A stretch of 64,000 bases of DNA from Streptomyces sp. NRRL F-5135 (GTDB taxonomy: Bacteria; Actinomycetota; Actinomycetes; Streptomycetales; Streptomycetaceae). The stretch lies in assembly GCF_000719775.1 (NCBI RefSeq), contig NZ_JOHR01000011.1, positions 189,127 to 253,126 of the forward strand, in the 5' to 3' direction. Positions 43,404 through 52,243 of this stretch are shown here, one piece after another (the first letter of the stretch is position 1; every line of letters begins with the position of its first letter). The position numbers and the translations under genes were made by a program. The notes below the pieces were generated by a model that had not been told where the DNA came from, ran no database searches, and saw only the letters and a list, made by a program, of their open reading frames with translations.

Positions 43404-43439
43404 GCCGCCGGGTTCGGACAGGTGTCCGAACCCGGCGGC
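43404..43439. promoter_or_regulatory. 36-bp perfect palindrome before the TetR gene
   Basis: 17-bp arms (43404-43420 and 43423-43439) around a 2-base centre; the core reads GTTCGGACAGGTGTCCGAAC. It lies 57 bases before the TetR ATG. A 2-base loop is poor for a terminator, and the symmetry fits a TetR-dimer operator, so autoregulation is likely. Confidence 0.65.
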
Positions 43440-43496
43440 ATGTCGGGGTCCGGCGGTGGCATCCTGGTGCGCCACGGACAGGAAGGACCGACCGCC

Positions 43497-44135
43497 ATGG
43501 CGAGGAGTACGGCACCGCCCCCGACCCAGCCCCCGACGCAGCTCCCGGCCCGGCCCACGGCAACGGCCGCCGCGCCGCCCCGGCCCATGCGTGCCGACGC
43601 GCGCCGCAACTACGACCGGCTGCTCACCGAGGCCCGGGCCACCTTCGCCGAACACGGCGCGGACGCCTCCCTCGAAGACGTGGCACGCCGCGCCGGAGTC
43701 GGCATCGGCACGCTCTACCGCCACTTCCCCAACCGGCACGCCCTGCTCAGCGCGGTCTTCCAGGAGGCCCTGACCGCCCTGCTGGAGCGCTCGCGCGAAC
43801 TGGCCGCCTCCGACGACCGGCCCTGCGGCGCCCTCGTGGCCTGGCTGCGCGCCCTGATCGCCCACGCCGGCGAGTACCGGGGCCTCTCCCGCGCGCTCAT
43901 GGCCGCCTCGCACGACGAGAGTTCGGCCCTGTCCCGGTGCAACATCCCCCTGCGCGGCGCGGGCGAGCGCCTGCTGGTCCGCGCCCAGGAGACCGGTCAG
44001 GTACGGGCCGAGGTGTCCATCGACGACCTGATGCAGCTGACGAACGCGATCGCCCTGGCGGCGGAAGGCGCCCCGGACGACCCGGAGCTGGCGGACCGGC
44101 TGCTGAGACTGACGCTGACGGGGCTCAAGCCCTGA
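43497..44135 (+). CDS. TetR-family transcriptional regulator
   Basis: A 212-residue repressor. After a Pro/Thr-rich leader, the TetR N-domain is standard: ADARRNYDRLLTEARATFAEHGADASLEDVARRAGVGIGTLYRHFPNRHALL. The C-terminal domain is helical with no clue to the ligand. ATG 43497 has AGGAAGG ten bases upstream; the frame also opens at 43422, inside the palindrome. No target gene follows on the same strand: the next 248 bp are non-coding and then comes DeoR in the opposite direction. It may therefore control itself and a distant gene. Confidence 0.9.
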   Translation: MARSTAPPPTQPPTQLPARPTATAAAPPRPMRADARRNYDRLLTEARATFAEHGADASLEDVARRAGVGIGTLYRHFPNRHALLSAVFQEALTALLERSRELAASDDRPCGALVAWLRALIAHAGEYRGLSRALMAASHDESSALSRCNIPLRGAGERLLVRAQETGQVRAEVSIDDLMQLTNAIALAAEGAPDDPELADRLLRLTLTGLKP

Positions 44136-44383
44136 GCGAGCGCCGGGACAGGACCGCCTCCACGGCGCTTCGGCCGACGGTTTCACCGGCGCTGTCAACC
44201 GGCGCCGAACGTACGCGGCCGACAGCCCGGCCGGGATGACGGTCGGGACCGAACTCGGCGCGGCCGGCCGAACTGTTCATCGAGAGCGGGCCGACGCGCC
44301 TCTTCGAGCCGGGCGCGGCTGGAGCGGGCCCCGCGCGGGCAGGGCCACGCCGATCGCCCGCGCCGCACCCCTCCGGCCGGCCG

Positions 44384-45454
44384 CTATCGCCGCCGTATGT
44401 CCGCCACCCGCGCCCGCTCGCCGGGCTCCTGCGCCGACGGGCCCGATGTGCTCCGGAGCCCGGCCCCGGGGCCGCCCGCCGGGCCGCCCGGGTGCGTGCG
44501 GCGCTGGCCCGGCAGGGGGAGGTCGCGGCGGGGCTGCCGGCCGGACAGGCCGCCGCCCTCGGCGCCCGGGCCGCCGACCGTACCGGACCCGCCCGGGCCG
44601 CCGGACAGGCCGGACGTACCGGCTCCGCCCAGCCCGCCCCCGATCCCCGCGCCACCGGAGCCGGCCGCGCCGCCGGCCCCCGCCACGGCGATCTGCACGC
44701 CCTGGTCCGCGAGCGCCTGGAGCTCGGTCCCGGCACGGTCGTCGTGCGCGGGCGGTTCGTCGGTCACCAGGCGGCTGATCAGCTCGGTCGGCACGGTCTG
44801 GAACATCGTGTCCGTACCGAGCTTCGTGTGGTCGGCGAGCACCACGACCTCCGCCGCCGCCTGCACCAGCGCCCGGTCGACACTGGCGGAGAGCATGTTG
44901 GACGTGGAGAGGCCGCGCTCCGCGGTCAGCCCGCTCCCGCTCAGGAACGCGCGCGTGACCCGCAGGCCCTGGAGGGACTGCTCCGCGCCGCTGCCGACCA
45001 ACGCGTAGTTCGAGCCGCGTAACGTCCCTCCCGTCATGACGACTTCCACCCGGTTGGCGTGGGCCAGCGCCTGGGCGACCAGCAGGGAGTTGGTGACGAC
45101 GGTCAGCCCGGGGATCCGCGCGAGCCGGCGGGCCAGCTCCTGCGTGGTCGTACCGGCGCCGACCACCACGGCCTCGCCCTCTTCGACGAGGCCGGCGGCG
45201 AGATCGGCGATGGCCGTCTTCTCCGCCGTTGCGAGATGGGACTTTTGCGGGAAGCCGGACTCTCGCGTGAATCCACCCGGCAACACCGCACCGCCGTGCC
45301 GGCGGTCGAGGAGTCCTTCTGCCTCGAGAGCCCGCACGTCCCGCCGTACGGTCACTTCGGAGGTCTGGACGACACGGGCGAGCTCACGGAGCGACACGGC
45401 TCCGTTCGCGCGCACCATTTCGAGGATCAATTGACGACGTTCTGCAGCGAACAC
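44384..45454 (-). CDS. DeoR-family repressor, probably of nucleoside/sugar-phosphate catabolism
   Basis: A 356-residue regulator: a winged helix-turn-helix at the N-terminus (AAERRQLILEMVRANGAVSLRELARVVQTSEVTVRRDVRALEAEGLL). Then comes the DeoR sensor domain with GAGTTTQELARRL and the ADHTKLG segment that binds phosphorylated sugars. The last ~90 residues are a Gly/Pro/Arg-rich tail. Start GTG 45454 gives VFAAERRQ; no ribosome-binding site is visible. Codon 145 (GGTLRG) is TTA (45020-45022), so bldA dependence is likely. It lies next to purine nucleoside phosphorylase, phosphomutase and deoC; the palindrome shared by pnp and deoC is a good candidate for its site. Confidence 0.88.
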   Translation of the reverse strand: MFAAERRQLILEMVRANGAVSLRELARVVQTSEVTVRRDVRALEAEGLLDRRHGGAVLPGGFTRESGFPQKSHLATAEKTAIADLAAGLVEEGEAVVVGAGTTTQELARRLARIPGLTVVTNSLLVAQALAHANRVEVVMTGGTLRGSNYALVGSGAEQSLQGLRVTRAFLSGSGLTAERGLSTSNMLSASVDRALVQAAAEVVVLADHTKLGTDTMFQTVPTELISRLVTDEPPAHDDRAGTELQALADQGVQIAVAGAGGAAGSGGAGIGGGLGGAGTSGLSGGPGGSGTVGGPGAEGGGLSGRQPRRDLPLPGQRRTHPGGPAGGPGAGLRSTSGPSAQEPGERARVADIRRR

Positions 45455-45635
45455 GAAACTGACAGTAACGCCAACGACCATCCGCTTTCAGCAGTTTGCG
45501 CCGAAAAACAGAAGTTGCGCACAGACGGGCACGCTCAGTGGTATAAGGGGCGTTCCGACGGTCAACCGGCCCAAACGGCGGCTCCGCCGCCCGGACAGAA
45601 CCGGGCGTAACCGCGCAGACGCGGGCATCGCGGAA

Positions 45636-47075
45636 TCAGCTCTCGTCGCCCGTCTTCCGCGTGTGCAGCTGCCGCGCGACCTCCGCGATCGAACCCGACA
45701 GCGACGGGTACACCGTGAACGCCTTCGCGATCTGCTCCACGGTCAGGTTGTTGTCGACCGCGAGCGAGATCGGGTGGATCAGCTCGCTCGCGCGGGGGGC
45801 GACGACCACGCCGCCGACCACTATCCCGGTCCCCGGGCGGGCGAAGATCTTGACGAAGCCGTCCCGGATCCCCTGCATCTTGGCGCGCGGGTTGCGCAGC
45901 AGCGGCAGCTTGACGGCCCGGGCGTCGATCCGGCCCGCGTCGATGTCCGCCTGGCTGTGGCCGACGGTGGCGATCTCGGGGTCGGTGAAGACGTTCGCCG
46001 AGACGGTCTTGAGGTTGAGCGGCGTCACCGCGTCGCCCAGGAAGTGGTACATCGCGATCCGGCCCTGCATCGCCGCGACCGACGCGAGGGCGAAGACGCC
46101 GGTGACGTCACCGGCCGCGTACACACCGGGCGCGGAGGTGCGGGAGACCCGGTCCGTCTTGATGTGGCCGGACTCCTTGAGCAGGACGCCGGCCTCCTCC
46201 AGGCCCATGCCCGCCGTGTTGGGTATGGCGCCGACGGCCATCAGGCAGTGCGTACCGGAGATGGTCCGGCCGTCGGAGAGGGTGACCTCGACCCGGTCGC
46301 CGACGCGCTTGGCGGACTCGGCGCGGGAGCGGGACATCACGTTCATGCCGCGCCGCCGGAAGACGTCCTCCAGGACGCCCGCGGCGTCCGGGTCCTCGCC
46401 CGGCAGCACGCGGTCGCGCGAGGAGACGAGGGTGACGCGCGAGCCCAGCGCCTGGTAGGCGCCCGCGAACTCGGCACCGGTGACGCCGGAACCGACCACG
46501 ATCAGCTCCTCCGGCAGCTCGTCGAGGTCGTACACCTGCGTCCAGTTCAGGATCCGCTCGCCGTCCGGCAGCGCGTCGGGGATCTCGCGCGGATGGCCGC
46601 CGGTCGCGATCAGCACGGCGTCGGCGGTCAGCGTCTCCTCGCTGCCGTCCGCCGCCGTCACGACCACCTGGCGGGAACCGTCCACGCCCTGCCGGCCCTG
46701 GAGCCGCCCGCGCCCGCGCAGCACGCGCGCGCCGGCCCGGGTGACCGAGGCCGTGATGTCGTGGGACTGGGCCAGCGCGAGGCGCTTCACCCGCCGGTTG
46801 ACCTTGCCCAGGTCGACCCCGACGACGCGGGCCGACCGCGCCAGCGGGGGCGTGTCGTCGGCGACGATGATGCCCAGCTCCTCGTACGAGGAGTCGAAGG
46901 TGGTCATCACCTCGGCCGTCGCGATGAGGGTCTTGGACGGTACGCAGTCGGTGAGCACCGAGGCCCCGCCGAGGCCGTCGCAGTCGACGACGGTCACCTC
47001 CGCGCCGAGCTGGGCGCCCACCAGGGCCGCCTCGTAGCCGCCGGGTCCGCCGCCGATGATCACGATCCGGGTCAC
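45636..47075 (-). CDS. NAD(P)H-quinone dehydrogenase (LpdA-like flavoprotein)
   Basis: A 479-residue pyridine nucleotide-disulfide reductase fold: IVIIGGGPGGYEAALVGAQLGAEV (FAD), ELIVVGSGVTGAEFAGAY (NAD(P)H), GVYAAGDVTG, and a dimerisation domain. It is not a dihydrolipoamide dehydrogenase. The redox CXXXXC is GASVLTDC here (Ser39 in place of the first Cys, Cys44 kept), and the C-terminal HPT-E motif is VYPSLSGS. The same losses occur in M. tuberculosis LpdA (Rv3303c), which reduces quinones. GTG 47075 begins the family N-terminus; the frame continues upstream into non-coding DNA. Confidence 0.92.
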   Translation of the reverse strand: MTRIVIIGGGPGGYEAALVGAQLGAEVTVVDCDGLGGASVLTDCVPSKTLIATAEVMTTFDSSYEELGIIVADDTPPLARSARVVGVDLGKVNRRVKRLALAQSHDITASVTRAGARVLRGRGRLQGRQGVDGSRQVVVTAADGSEETLTADAVLIATGGHPREIPDALPDGERILNWTQVYDLDELPEELIVVGSGVTGAEFAGAYQALGSRVTLVSSRDRVLPGEDPDAAGVLEDVFRRRGMNVMSRSRAESAKRVGDRVEVTLSDGRTISGTHCLMAVGAIPNTAGMGLEEAGVLLKESGHIKTDRVSRTSAPGVYAAGDVTGVFALASVAAMQGRIAMYHFLGDAVTPLNLKTVSANVFTDPEIATVGHSQADIDAGRIDARAVKLPLLRNPRAKMQGIRDGFVKIFARPGTGIVVGGVVVAPRASELIHPISLAVDNNLTVEQIAKAFTVYPSLSGSIAEVARQLHTRKTGDES

Positions 47076-47439
47076 GAAAAAGTCCGCCTCGCGTTGTCGA
47101 CCCGGCCCGTCTGCCGCCCCGGCCGGGGTTCCGGGGGAGGAACCCCCGGGGGATGCAGTACGCACTCCATTGTCCCGCACGCTTCACGCGGCCTCCCGCC
47201 GGGGCCCGCCATCCGGGAATCGACGAGGCCGGAGCCTTTCGGACCCCGGCCGGGGTTCCGCCCGCCCCGGTCCGGCCGCTCCCGCACGCCCCCTGCCACG
47301 GCCCCGCGGGCCGCGCCTGCCGCGACGCCCCTGCCGCGACGCCGGCCCCGTCGCCGCCGGTGCCGCGCCCGGCCCTGCCACCACACCGCACCGGCCGGTG
47401 CACCGGCGACCACGCCCGTACCTCCCGTACTCTCGACCC
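47076..47439. other. Divergent intergenic region, 364 bp
   Basis: Between the quinone reductase and the cyclotransferase genes. It holds a hairpin CCGGGGG/CCCCCGG (47131-47137 and 47143-47149), two copies of CCCCGGCCGGGGTTCCG (about 47117 and 47244), and the leaderless promoter box TACTCT at 47428-47433. I see no gene. Confidence 0.45.
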
Positions 47440-47877
47440 ATGTCGCTCTACGCCGCGTACGCCGGCAACCTCGACGCGCGGCTGATGACCCGCCGCGCCC
47501 CGCATTCCCCGCTGCGCGGCACGGGCTGGCTCAACGGCTGGCGGCTGACCTTCGGCGGCGAGCAGATGGGCTGGGAGGGAGCGCTGGCCACGATCGTGGA
47601 GGCCCCGCGCTCCCAGGTCTTCGTCGCGCTGTACGACCTGGCGCCGATGGACGAGGACTCCATGGACCGCTGGGAGGGCGTGGGCCTCGACATCTACCGG
47701 CGGATGCGGGTACGGGTGCACACGCTGGACGGCGAGGAGCCGGCCTGGCTGTACGTCCTGAACGGGTACGAGGGCGGGCTGCCGTCGGCGCGCTACCTGG
47801 GCGAGATCGCGGACGCGGCGGAGTCGGCGGGCGCGCCGCACGACTACGTGATGGAGCTGCGCAAGCGCCCCTGCTGA
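47440..47877 (+). CDS. Gamma-glutamylcyclotransferase-like protein
   Basis: 145 residues with the GGCT fold: the N-terminal YAAYAGNLDARLM is the substrate loop (usually YGSN--). A conserved acidic region follows (MDEDSMDRWEGVGLDIYRR), which would hold the catalytic glutamate. It could release 5-oxoproline from gamma-glutamyl compounds, but the substrate is not known for actinobacterial members. TACTCT (47428-47433) lies six bases before the ATG and there is no Shine-Dalgarno, so the mRNA is probably leaderless. It precedes the purine nucleoside phosphorylase gene by 134 bp. Confidence 0.82.
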   Translation: MSLYAAYAGNLDARLMTRRAPHSPLRGTGWLNGWRLTFGGEQMGWEGALATIVEAPRSQVFVALYDLAPMDEDSMDRWEGVGLDIYRRMRVRVHTLDGEEPAWLYVLNGYEGGLPSARYLGEIADAAESAGAPHDYVMELRKRPC

Positions 47878-47974
47878 GGGCGGGGGGCGCGCGAGGCGCA
47901 CAAGGCGGCGGGCGCGCGACGCGCCCAAGGACGGTAACGATCCGCAGATCATCGGAAGATCACGCCGGAAGCAT

Positions 47975-47986
47975 CTACGCGCGTAG
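47975..47986. promoter_or_regulatory. Shared palindrome CTACGCGCGTAG, copy 1 (pnp)
   Basis: A perfect 12-bp palindrome, 25 bases before the GTG of purine nucleoside phosphorylase. The same 12 bp occur at 55048-55059 before deoC. The -10 box TACCCT lies at 47999-48004. Confidence 0.7.
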
Positions 47987-48011
47987 GGCATGACCGGCTA
48001 CCCTCGTCCGC

Positions 48012-48842
48012 GTGAACGCATCTGTTATTCCGGCCGACGCCGACGGCCCCGCCTCCCCGCACGCCACCGCCGACGCCGCCGCCGAGCGCCTCAGACAGCT
48101 CACCGGCGCCGCGACGCACGACATCGCCCTGGTGATGGGTTCCGGCTGGGCACCGGCCGTCGACGCGCTCGGGACGCCGGAGGCGGAGATCCCGGTCACC
48201 GAGCTGCCCGGGTTCCCGCCGCCCGCCGTGGCGGGGCACGGCGGCACGATCCGCTCGTACCGGATCGCCGAGCGGCGCGCGCTGGTCTTCCTCGGCCGTA
48301 CGCACTACTACGAGGGCCACGGCGTCGCGGCCGTCGCGCACGGGGTCCGTACCGCCGTCTCGGCCGGCTGCAAGACCGTCGTCCTGACCAACGGCTGCGG
48401 CGGCCTGCGCGAGGGCATGCGCCCCGGCCAGCCCGTACTGATCAGCGACCACATCAACCTCACCGCGGTCTCGCCGATCACCGGCGCCAACTTCGTGGAC
48501 CTGACGGACCTCTACTCGCCCCGGCTGCGCGCGCTCTGCAAGGAGATCGACCCGAGCCTGGAGGAGGGCGTGTACGTCCAGTTCCCCGGCCCGCACTACG
48601 AGACGCCCGCGGAGATCAACATGGTCCGGGTCATGGGCGGCGACCTGGTCGGCATGTCCACGGTCCTGGAGGCGATCGCGGCCCGCGAGGCGGGCGCCGA
48701 GGTGCTCGGCATCTCGCTGGTGACCAACCTGGCGGCCGGCCTGACGGGCGAACCCCTCAACCACGAGGAGGTCCTCCAGGCGGGCCGGGACTCGGCGACA
48801 CGGATGGGCGAGCTGCTGGGGCGGGTGCTGCACCGGATCTGA
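48012..48842 (+). CDS. Purine nucleoside phosphorylase
   Basis: A trimeric-type enzyme (276 residues) that splits purine (deoxy)nucleosides with phosphate into base and (deoxy)ribose-1-phosphate. Typical motifs: [10 protein letters not shown] (phosphate), [45 protein letters not shown] and the base-binding [15 protein letters not shown] is seven bases before GTG 48012, so it is likely leaderless. The next gene, a phosphomutase, can turn the sugar-1-phosphate into the 5-phosphate used by DeoC. Confidence 0.95.
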   Translation: MNASVIPADADGPASPHATADAAAERLRQLTGAATHDIALVMGSGWAPAVDALGTPEAEIPVTELPGFPPPAVAGHGGTIRSYRIAERRALVFLGRTHYYEGHGVAAVAHGVRTAVSAGCKTVVLTNGCGGLREGMRPGQPVLISDHINLTAVSPITGANFVDLTDLYSPRLRALCKEIDPSLEEGVYVQFPGPHYETPAEINMVRVMGGDLVGMSTVLEAIAAREAGAEVLGISLVTNLAAGLTGEPLNHEEVLQAGRDSATRMGELLGRVLHRI

Positions 48843-48961
48843 GGATCCGGGGAACGGGGCACCCGAGGGTCGACACGGGGTCGGAGGACTCCGGACGACG
48901 GCGATCACGACGACAGCGATCGCGACGGCGGCGAGAGCCACGACGAGGAGGTACGTCCACC

Positions 48962-50776
48962 GTGCAGCAGGACGACAGGATCGAGCGGGACCGGCGGGCA
49001 CCGCGGGACGCGCACACGACTCGGGACGCACAGGACCCGAAGCCCGCGGGGGTCTCCCCCGGGACGCCCGTGGCTCCCGAGGCCCCCGAGGCAGGCGACA
49101 GCCGGAACCGCGCCCCGGAGGACCGCGAGGCACAGGGCCTCATGGACCGCGCCGCGGCCTGGCTGGCCGAGGACCCGGACGACGACACCCGCGAGGAACT
49201 GGCCCGGCTCATCGAGGCGCGTGACCTCGACGCGCTGGGCGAGCGGTTCGCCGGCACGCTCCAGTTCGGCACCGCCGGGCTGCGCGGGGAGCTCGGCGCC
49301 GGCCCCATGCGCATGAACCGCGCGGTCGTCATCCGGGCCGCGGCCGGCCTCGCCGCGTACCTCGGGAAGCGGGGCGAGGGCGACGGCCTGGTCGTCATCG
49401 GCTACGACGCCCGCTACAAGTCGGCCGACTTCGCGCGCGACACGGCGGCCGTGATGACGGGGGCGGGCCTGCGCGCGGCCGTGCTGCCGGGCCCGCTGCC
49501 CACCCCGGTCCTGGCGTTCGCCGTACGGCACCTGAACGCCGTGGCCGGCGTGGAGGTCACCGCCAGCCACAACCCGCCCCGGGACAACGGCTACAAGGTC
49601 TACCTCGGCGGCGGCACCCAGATCGTGCCGCCGGCGGACGGCGAGATCGCGGCCGAGATCGACGCGGTGGGCGCGCTGGCCGGCGTGGCCCGCCCGGAGA
49701 GCGGCTGGCAGACCCTCGGGGACGAGGTCCTGGCGGCGTACCTGGAGCGTACGGACGCGGTCCTGACGCCGGGCACGCCCCGTACCGCGCGCGTCGTGTA
49801 CACGGCGATGCACGGCGTCGGCACGGACACCCTCCTCGCGGCCTTCGCACGGGCCGGTTTCCCCGCGCCCGCGCTGGTCGCCGAGCAGGCCGAGCCGGAT
49901 CCGGCCTTCCCGACGGTCGCGTTCCCCAACCCGGAGGAGCCGGGCGCGATGGACCTGGCCTTCGCCACGGCCCGGCGCGTACGGCCCGACCTGGTCATCG
50001 CCAACGACCCGGACGCCGACCGCTGTGCCGTGGCCGTCCCCGACGAGGCGGCCGAGGGCGGCTGGCGGATGCTGCGCGGCGACGAGGTCGGCGCGCTGCT
50101 CGCCGCGCACCTGGTGCACAAGGGCGCGACGGGCACGTTCGCCGAGTCGATCGTCTCGTCGTCGCTGCTCGGCCGGATCGCGGCGGCGGCGGGCGTCCGG
50201 CACGAGGAGACGCTGACCGGCTTCAAGTGGATCGCCCGCGCGCCGGGCCTGCGGTACGGCTACGAGGAGGCGCTCGGCTACTGCGTCGACCCCGACGGCG
50301 TCCGCGACAAGGACGGCATCACCGCCGCGCTGCTGGTCGCCGAGCTGGCCTCGGAGCTGGCCGCCAAGGACCGCACGCTCACCGACCTCCTCGACGACCT
50401 GGCCGTCACCCACGGCCTGCACGCCACGGACCAGCTCTCGGTCCGCGTCCAGGACCTGTCCCTGATCGCGGCGGCGATGCGGCGCCTGCGCGAGACACCG
50501 CCGCGCGCCCTGGCCGGGCTGGACGTCGTCTCCGCCGAAGACCTCACCGAGGGCCCCGGCGGCCTGCCGCCCACGGACGGCCTGCGCTACCACCTGGAGG
50601 GCGCGTACCGGGCCCGCGTCATCGTCCGCCCCAGCGGCACCGAGCCGAAGCTCAAGTGCTACCTGGAGGTGGTGGTCCCGGTCGAGGACGCGCCGGCCCT
50701 CCCGTCGGCCCGGACGACGGGTACGGAGCTGCTCGCGGCGCTGAAGAAGGACCTGGCGACGGCCGCCGGCATCTGA
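48962..50776 (+). CDS. Phosphohexo/pentomutase (alpha-D-phosphohexomutase family)
   Basis: It moves phosphate between C1 and C6/C5 of sugars. The active-site serine loop is TASHNPPRDNGYKVY, the metal loop is NDPDADRC, and the C-terminal phosphate loop is RPSGTEPKLKCY. All four family domains are present. From GTG 48962 (GGAGG 10 bases upstream) there are 604 residues, the first 60 being a low-complexity charged leader. ATG 49142 would give 544, close to the usual length. Its place between purine nucleoside phosphorylase and deoC suggests a phosphopentomutase role in (deoxy)ribose salvage as well as hexose phosphate conversion. Confidence 0.92.
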   Translation: MQQDDRIERDRRAPRDAHTTRDAQDPKPAGVSPGTPVAPEAPEAGDSRNRAPEDREAQGLMDRAAAWLAEDPDDDTREELARLIEARDLDALGERFAGTLQFGTAGLRGELGAGPMRMNRAVVIRAAAGLAAYLGKRGEGDGLVVIGYDARYKSADFARDTAAVMTGAGLRAAVLPGPLPTPVLAFAVRHLNAVAGVEVTASHNPPRDNGYKVYLGGGTQIVPPADGEIAAEIDAVGALAGVARPESGWQTLGDEVLAAYLERTDAVLTPGTPRTARVVYTAMHGVGTDTLLAAFARAGFPAPALVAEQAEPDPAFPTVAFPNPEEPGAMDLAFATARRVRPDLVIANDPDADRCAVAVPDEAAEGGWRMLRGDEVGALLAAHLVHKGATGTFAESIVSSSLLGRIAAAAGVRHEETLTGFKWIARAPGLRYGYEEALGYCVDPDGVRDKDGITAALLVAELASELAAKDRTLTDLLDDLAVTHGLHATDQLSVRVQDLSLIAAAMRRLRETPPRALAGLDVVSAEDLTEGPGGLPPTDGLRYHLEGAYRARVIVRPSGTEPKLKCYLEVVVPVEDAPALPSARTTGTELLAALKKDLATAAGI

Positions 50777-50802
50777 CGCGGCCCTGTTCGGCCACGCGCG
50801 TA

Positions 50803-50828
50803 CGGGACGGCTGCCGCCGGCCGTCCCG
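50803..50828 (+). terminator. Hairpin after the phosphomutase gene
   Basis: CGGGACGGC (50803-50811) pairs with GCCGTCCCG (50820-50828), 26 bases past the stop, facing the leftward hydrolase gene. Confidence 0.6.
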
Positions 50829-50912
50829 CCCGCACGCCGGTCGGCGCAGGCAACGTGGGCGCGGCCAGGACGAGGAGGTGCTGAATCACGCGACAGCAGC
50901 TCCGGACAGGAC

Positions 50913-52082
50913 CTAATCCTGGAGGAACGCCGGGAAGCCGAAGCGCTGGCCGATCCGCAGCCCCTGGGCGTGTGCGTCGGTGCCGGTCACCGAGTAGACG
51001 ACCGTACGGGAGAGGTCCCGGGTGGCGACAATGGCGGTGTTGTAACCGGGGCGCGCGCCCGTCTTGCCCCACACCTCGACGCCGTCGATCTCGAACCGCT
51101 CCAGTCCGGCCGACTTGGTGGCGCCCGCGACGCCCGCGGGAACGGTGAACATCTCCTCCAGTTGCGGTCGCGGCACGATCCTGCCGCGGAACAGCGAGGT
51201 CATCAGCCGCTCCAGGTCGTCCATGGTCGAGATCATGTCGCCTGCCGCCCACCGGTCCGACACGTTCCACTCGGTCACGTCCACGAGCTTCCCGTCGACC
51301 AGCTGGTAGCCGCGGTTGTGCGGGCCGTGCAGACGCGGGTCGGTGCCGGGGAACGAGGTCCGCCGCATGCCGGCGGGCCCGAGGACGTACCGGGCCGCCC
51401 CCTCCTCGTACGTCCGCCCCGTCACCTTCTCGACCAGCATCGCGAGGATCGTGTAGTTGACGTTCAGGTAGTGCTGCCGCGTCCCCGGGCCGAACTCCGG
51501 TCCCTTCGCCACCCCTGCGGCCACCACGTCCTCGGGGTTCAGCGTGTCGAACCGGTGCGCGTACTGCTCCTCCCAGGAATCGCCGAAGCCGTCCCCCGGC
51601 TGAATGCCGCTGGTGTGGTTGAGCAACTGCCGTACGGAGACGGGCTCGAACTCCGGCGTCAGCAGGCCCGGCAGATAACTCTGCACCGGTCTGTCCAGGT
51701 TCACCTTGCCGTCGGCGGCGAGCCTCAGCACCAGGGCGGCCGTCACGACCTTCGTCACCGACCCGGCCCGGAACCGCCCGTCCGCGACGGCGGGGTCCTG
51801 GCTGCCCGTCTCCCGTACCCCGGCGCTTCCCTCCCACCGCCCGTCCCGTCCGCCGGCGCGCACGACCGCGCTCGTCGCCTCACCGTCCGGCAGGCCCACG
51901 AGCGCGGCCCGCAGCGCCTCGGCCCGCGGATGCTCGGCGACCCGTGACACGGCGCCTCCGCCGGCCCCGGGTACGCGCTCCTGCCGGGGCAGGGCCACGG
52001 CGGATCCCGCCCCCACTCCGAGAGCGAGGACGGCCGATACGGTCACGAGCACGGCACGGCGGTTGAACGGGGTAACGCGCAT
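50913..52082 (-). CDS. Secreted serine hydrolase (class C beta-lactamase / D,D-carboxypeptidase fold)
   Basis: About 389 residues with a signal peptide (RRAVLVTVSAVLALGVGAGSAVA). The three catalytic motifs of the beta-lactamase family are present: SxxK as SVTK, YxN as YLN, and KTG as WGKTGARPGYN. The likely role is D-alanyl-D-alanine carboxypeptidase or esterase outside the membrane; true beta-lactamase activity cannot be judged. The preferred start is ATG 52082 after GGAGAGG; a further ATG at 52124 adds 14 residues. It does not belong to the nucleoside block by function and sits as a separate leftward gene. Confidence 0.9.
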   Translation of the reverse strand: MRVTPFNRRAVLVTVSAVLALGVGAGSAVALPRQERVPGAGGGAVSRVAEHPRAEALRAALVGLPDGEATSAVVRAGGRDGRWEGSAGVRETGSQDPAVADGRFRAGSVTKVVTAALVLRLAADGKVNLDRPVQSYLPGLLTPEFEPVSVRQLLNHTSGIQPGDGFGDSWEEQYAHRFDTLNPEDVVAAGVAKGPEFGPGTRQHYLNVNYTILAMLVEKVTGRTYEEGAARYVLGPAGMRRTSFPGTDPRLHGPHNRGYQLVDGKLVDVTEWNVSDRWAAGDMISTMDDLERLMTSLFRGRIVPRPQLEEMFTVPAGVAGATKSAGLERFEIDGVEVWGKTGARPGYNTAIVATRDLSRTVVYSVTGTDAHAQGLRIGQRFGFPAFLQD

Positions 52083-52243
52083 AAGGGACTGCCTCTCCAG
52101 CTGATGGTGTCCGAACGACCTCATCCTGGCGACGGGCGCGGCCCTCCCGGATCCTCATCGAAGACGGCTCTCCCCCTGATCGTTCTCAGGGGCATCCCCC
52201 AGGCCCGCCCGGGGAGTCGGGAGCGGACATCCCTACGGGACGC

